Assembly: GCA_944387385.1 (NCBI GenBank)
Contig: CALXES010000005.1
Span: 61,119-125,118, forward strand
Direction: 5' to 3'
Length of the DNA stretch: 64,000 bases
DNA from: an uncultured Clostridia bacterium
Lineage (GTDB): Bacteria > Bacillota > Clostridia > TANB77 > CAG-465
Below the pieces are notes generated by a model that had not been told where the DNA came from, ran no database searches, and saw only the letters and a list, made by a program, of their open reading frames with translations. Every line of letters starts with the position of its first letter. The first letter of the stretch is position 1. The position numbers and the translations under genes are program-made. Positions 61,701 through 64,000 of the stretch are shown here, piece by piece.

Positions 61701-64000
61701 AAATAATCCTGACTACACAGGAGAAGCACCAGCAGCAGGAGCAATATTAAGATTAACACTTAATAGCGATACAGATACGTATTATGAAGCTACTGTAAAT
61801 GAGAATGGATATGCTGAGTTTATAGCTGAAGAGTATAAAGAATATGAACCATATACTATACCATATGGAGTTTATACAATATCAGAAGTAAAGGCTGGAA
61901 CATCAGGAGAACATTCATATTTCTATATTCAACATGAGATAATAGAAATTACTAATCAAACAGATGATGAAAAGAGAATAGAGTCAGATGAGCCAACACC
62001 AGCATGGCTTAGAATAGTAAAAAAGGATAAAGAAACAGGACAAAATATTTTGCTAGAAGGTGCAGAATTTAAAATTTGGGATGTAGCAAACTCAAAATGG
62101 GTAAGATTAATGAAGAGTCCATCAGGAGAATACATAGACAAATTTGAAACAAATGCAGAAGGATATTTCTATACTCCACAAGAGTTACAACCAGGAGAGT
62201 ACGTTGTGTATGAGGTTAAAGCTCCAGAAGGATATTATTTAGAAGATGATTTAAGAGTTCCAACTAATGAGGAAGATTTAGGAGATGCTGAAGTAAGTGG
62301 ACATAAAGTTGTAGTAGATAAGCTAGCAACAGGACTTGATGAAGATGCAGTATATCCAGAAGGAGGAGTAGCAACAGGTTCACTAGTAATAGAAGTACCA
62401 ATGTATGATCCACCTTTAAAAGTAAATTTACATTTAAATAAAAAAGGCGAAAAATTAGTAGAGGCAACAAGTGAAACAATTAGTTATGAAATAAATGATA
62501 ACGGAGAAAAAGTAACAGAAGAAAAATATACACCAGTATATAAAGAAGTAGGACTTGAAGGAGTAGGATATAAGATATATGCAGCAGAAGATATCTACAC
62601 ACCAGATGGAATATTTAGAGTTAAAAAAGGTGCAGAAGTTGCAGATATAACAACTAATTCAGAAGGAGAAGCAGTTGCAAAAGAATTGTATCCAGGAGAG
62701 TATAGAATAGTAGAGTATAAAACACCAGAAGGATATTTAGTAGATAAAGACATACCAAATGTAGTACTTGAAAATAAAGATCAATATGTACAAAATGCTA
62801 CAGCAAAGAAAGAATTATCAGATGTAAGACAAAAACTTGGATTGACATTTGAGAAAGTATTTAGAGATATAAAATATTCAAATAGCGAAGAGTTTGAACA
62901 AAGGGCAATGTTTGGTATATATACAAATGAATCAGTAAAGAATTATTCTGGAAAAGAAGTAATACCAGCAAATAAGTTAGTAGATTTAGTATGGGTAGAT
63001 GAAAATGGAGACGTAACAAGTAATATAGATTTACCAGAAGGAAATTACTATGTAAAAGAGTTATATGCATCATATCCATATGATATTAGTACAATAAAAA
63101 CAAACTTTACATTAGAATATAATAATAATCCAGAACAAGAATTTGTGATAGTAGAAGGAACAGAATTTGAAAATGATTATCATAAAGCGACAGTTAATTT
63201 AATAAAATTATCTACAGCTACTTTAGGTGACGTAACATTAAGAGGAAATGTTATTACTACAGAAAATTTACAAAGTGAAATTCAAACTTTACAAGAAGAG
63301 TTTGAAAAAATGACTAAGGAAGAAATAGAAGAATACTTATATGAAAATAACTTGTTAGCATTAGAAGGTGCAGAGTATACAATATTTACAGATAGTGAAT
63401 GTACAAAACCATTATATATAAAAAATGAAACTACTGGAGAATATGAAGAAGCAGTAATGACATCAGGAGAAAATGGAATGTATACTTTAGAAGACTTACC
63501 AATAAATGTTTATTGGTTAAAAGAGACAAAAGCTCCAATAGGACATGAAAAATCTGATGATGTTGTAAAATTAGAGTTTTCTAACACATTAAATAATGCA
63601 GATGTATATAGAATATTAGTAGATGATGGAGTAAATGGAGAAATAATAAAAACAGATATATTTACTGGAGAATTGGTACCAAACTGTGTATTTGAAATTA
63701 GAGATGAAGATGATAATTTAATAGTAAAATCAACAACAGACGAAAATGGTATAGCAGGATTTCCAATAGTTGCTTTAGAAAATGGAAAGAAATATACATA
63801 TACAGAAATAGAAGCTCCAGAAATATATAACTTAAATACAGAGCCACATGAGTTTAAAGCATCTTATGAGATAAAAGATAATGATATAATTTGGACAGGA
63901 GAAAAACTAGAAGTAGATAATATAAGAAAAACAAGAGAAGTAATAGTAAGAAAACTAGATGCAGAAACAGGCGAACCATTAAAAGGATGTGTATTTACAA
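58765..64000 (+). CDS. Giant secreted multi-repeat SpaA/Cna-B surface protein (3' end beyond window)
   Basis: Open from ATG 58765, behind GAGGGGGAAAT, to the window edge: at least 1745 residues. A signal peptide (residues 1-29, KRVWIFIVALVFVMTAGY, likely cut after KATA) starts it. About 30-490 is an unrecognised, Asn/Asp/Tyr-rich N-terminal region. From about 500 on there are roughly eleven prealbumin-like domains with repeating LEGAEF, DENGE/SEGE, PGEY and E(T/V)KAPEGY motifs, for example VKLTKYDE paired with YYYVETKA. Such domains form Lys-Asn isopeptide bonds completed by Glu, giving stiff adhesin or pilin stalks. A sortase signal would lie beyond the window. Confidence 0.85.
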   Translation, partial: MKSRKRVWIFIVALVFVMTAGYFNKATAVEYSPNKTTIVDADGLDIEVADIVSQETTDVEEYIKANVDLRYSQVVKFEAKDIMATKNIIAQESLIDSSKTIDGLWNNTPEAFIMMNDTYVLLYDLDDNSDYYVAYANTMFEDEDSNVTDYQFAYTNLNGEAIEDAIYDYNTGLAYDPKKYTEENKNGTGTLHIQLELLQASTNANPKTTFDVVVEKDEDIQGNFANSGKATVDSIATEFGLKISLDDLAINSINQNYIKLYVNDSEFDKYVYYEAEGIVVLEELPSTIQNIKVSISKDNVQYNEQRSGDYGISTYSTFDEILTYEDAKEWIASDTPQEGALIKITKDQANMYYDAWDHDNPSGGYQPGIPIYSSGTGDAAWEYLTGAIQDNGSINENDLHINNSWIQWHIELFGTTYVSDDRGVQWEIPAGNWLLKCVHSNVDLGDGTWRQEDPDGYERWHASEMWVRVFKVTDSYLLVGMLTPDANSQAGAGLFKIRYSGGTGNLEVGKKDNHGNWRSGAKLGIWGPDGYYNEVWTEEGKTTVISDLKKGEYRIRELQAPNNMVLNLEEQVVVVRSNQTSQAFINDQYQRGSVKLTKYDERNRGDTQGDATLAGAEFSLYAAGDIYEGPTRIYHANELIKSGITSDENGETPAVDNLPIGSYYYVETKASEGFNINNTHVPVTITYAGPNAQTAATAYCEIPEEPIYNSIEIHKWIGETSSSEKSPLEGAEFTATLKSSIGTDDVKTYKCTAPTDENGYCIIEELPYGEYIIEETVVPEKTLKCSDFELYVQYDEKTLGRKYQMTDVEFVDPKNTLDDVVKDWLDQEGNLVQEPKVMQIKIRKVDANRTDADKPYMTQGDATLKGAIYQIYKFNEETDDYTDYVYDITVDHQDEEEYWVAESKDLLVGKYMVKEKIKYSEKGIDGKTYDYSYAEGYLVDPNEYYFEQEPSKQTVKRTYHMDVSKEEVIRGRARVMKFENNPDYTGEAPAAGAILRLTLNSDTDTYYEATVNENGYAEFIAEEYKEYEPYTIPYGVYTISEVKAGTSGEHSYFYIQHEIIEITNQTDDEKRIESDEPTPAWLRIVKKDKETGQNILLEGAEFKIWDVANSKWVRLMKSPSGEYIDKFETNAEGYFYTPQELQPGEYVVYEVKAPEGYYLEDDLRVPTNEEDLGDAEVSGHKVVVDKLATGLDEDAVYPEGGVATGSLVIEVPMYDPPLKVNLHLNKKGEKLVEATSETISYEINDNGEKVTEEKYTPVYKEVGLEGVGYKIYAAEDIYTPDGIFRVKKGAEVADITTNSEGEAVAKELYPGEYRIVEYKTPEGYLVDKDIPNVVLENKDQYVQNATAKKELSDVRQKLGLTFEKVFRDIKYSNSEEFEQRAMFGIYTNESVKNYSGKEVIPANKLVDLVWVDENGDVTSNIDLPEGNYYVKELYASYPYDISTIKTNFTLEYNNNPEQEFVIVEGTEFENDYHKATVNLIKLSTATLGDVTLRGNVITTENLQSEIQTLQEEFEKMTKEEIEEYLYENNLLALEGAEYTIFTDSECTKPLYIKNETTGEYEEAVMTSGENGMYTLEDLPINVYWLKETKAPIGHEKSDDVVKLEFSNTLNNADVYRILVDDGVNGEIIKTDIFTGELVPNCVFEIRDEDDNLIVKSTTDENGIAGFPIVALENGKKYTYTEIEAPEIYNLNTEPHEFKASYEIKDNDIIWTGEKLEVDNIRKTREVIVRKLDAETGEPLKGCVFT
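60270..64000 (+). repeat. About eleven SpaA/Cna-B-type domain repeats
   Basis: Domains begin near 60270, 60540, 60895, 61280, 61660, 62005, 62430, 62840, 63190, 63610 and 63930, spaced about 270-420 bp. They diverge in sequence but keep the [LA]-x-GA-x-[FY] opening strand and the E-x-KAPEGY-type closing strand. Positions are approximate. Confidence 0.7.

Noticed and set aside
61237..63079. Several minus-strand ORFs inside the giant surface protein
   Set aside because: Antisense of repeat domains with Leu/His-rich nonsense composition.

Overview
The window is AT-rich DNA from a spore-forming, anaerobic member of the Clostridia (Firmicutes). The evidence is low-GC codon use, AGGAGG ribosome binding sites, sigma-A promoters that nearly all have 17-bp spacers, spoIIE, exosporium-type collagen-like proteins, a four-subunit 2-oxoacid:ferredoxin oxidoreductase, formate-tetrahydrofolate ligase and DnaE. 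No rRNA, CRISPR array or prophage module is visible. The exact taxon cannot be named from sequence alone; an uncultured gut clostridium is a reasonable guess.

Layout. 1-9.5 kb: the tail of an unknown membrane protein, trmB, tRNA-His and tRNA-Gln(UUG), a relic resembling a double-stranded-RNA-binding domain, a VUT transporter, an SDR oxidoreductase, a PstS-like/DUF4163-type envelope gene pair, a flavodoxin, a phasin-like gene with a UbiB-type kinase, a PAP2 phosphatase, and tRNA-Gln(CUG). 9.5-14.3 kb: an apparent genomic island. A 12-bp copy of the 3' end of tRNA-Gln(CUG) recurs at its far end, and between the copies lie an IS91-type transposase, a three-gene operon, a 27-codon ORF and a membrane protein. 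The operon encodes an ADP-ribosyltransferase-like protein, a small protein and a SecB-like chaperone. This is the toxin-antitoxin-chaperone layout of the anti-phage system CmdTAC and is the most exciting locus here. 14.3-25.7 kb: a zinc-motif membrane protein, fhs, a PLD-like protein, unknown genes (two apparently frameshifted), smc and a Y-family polymerase.

25.7-32.2 kb (mostly minus strand): the porCDAB operon, then two collagen-like BclA/BclB-type proteins and a glycosyltransferase, plausibly a spore-surface glycoprotein cluster. 32.3-46.6 kb: comEC, two anchored unknown proteins, a ClpE-like unfoldase, scpB-addB, an AT-hook protein and spoIIE. 46.7-58.6 kb: dnaE, an SPFH/NfeD pair, an M23 peptidase, rpsO, asnS, aspS, gpsA and an O-methyltransferase. 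58.8 kb to the end: a very large secreted protein with about eleven prealbumin-like (SpaA/Cna-B) repeats, cut by the window edge.

Much of the window is conserved housekeeping (tRNA maturation and charging, replication, chromosome segregation, recombination). Accessory content concentrates in the tRNA-Gln island, the frameshifted small genes flanking smc, and the two surface-protein loci. Many starts were moved downstream of the longest reading frame because a clear Shine-Dalgarno sequence lies inside the longer version; these choices are noted per gene.
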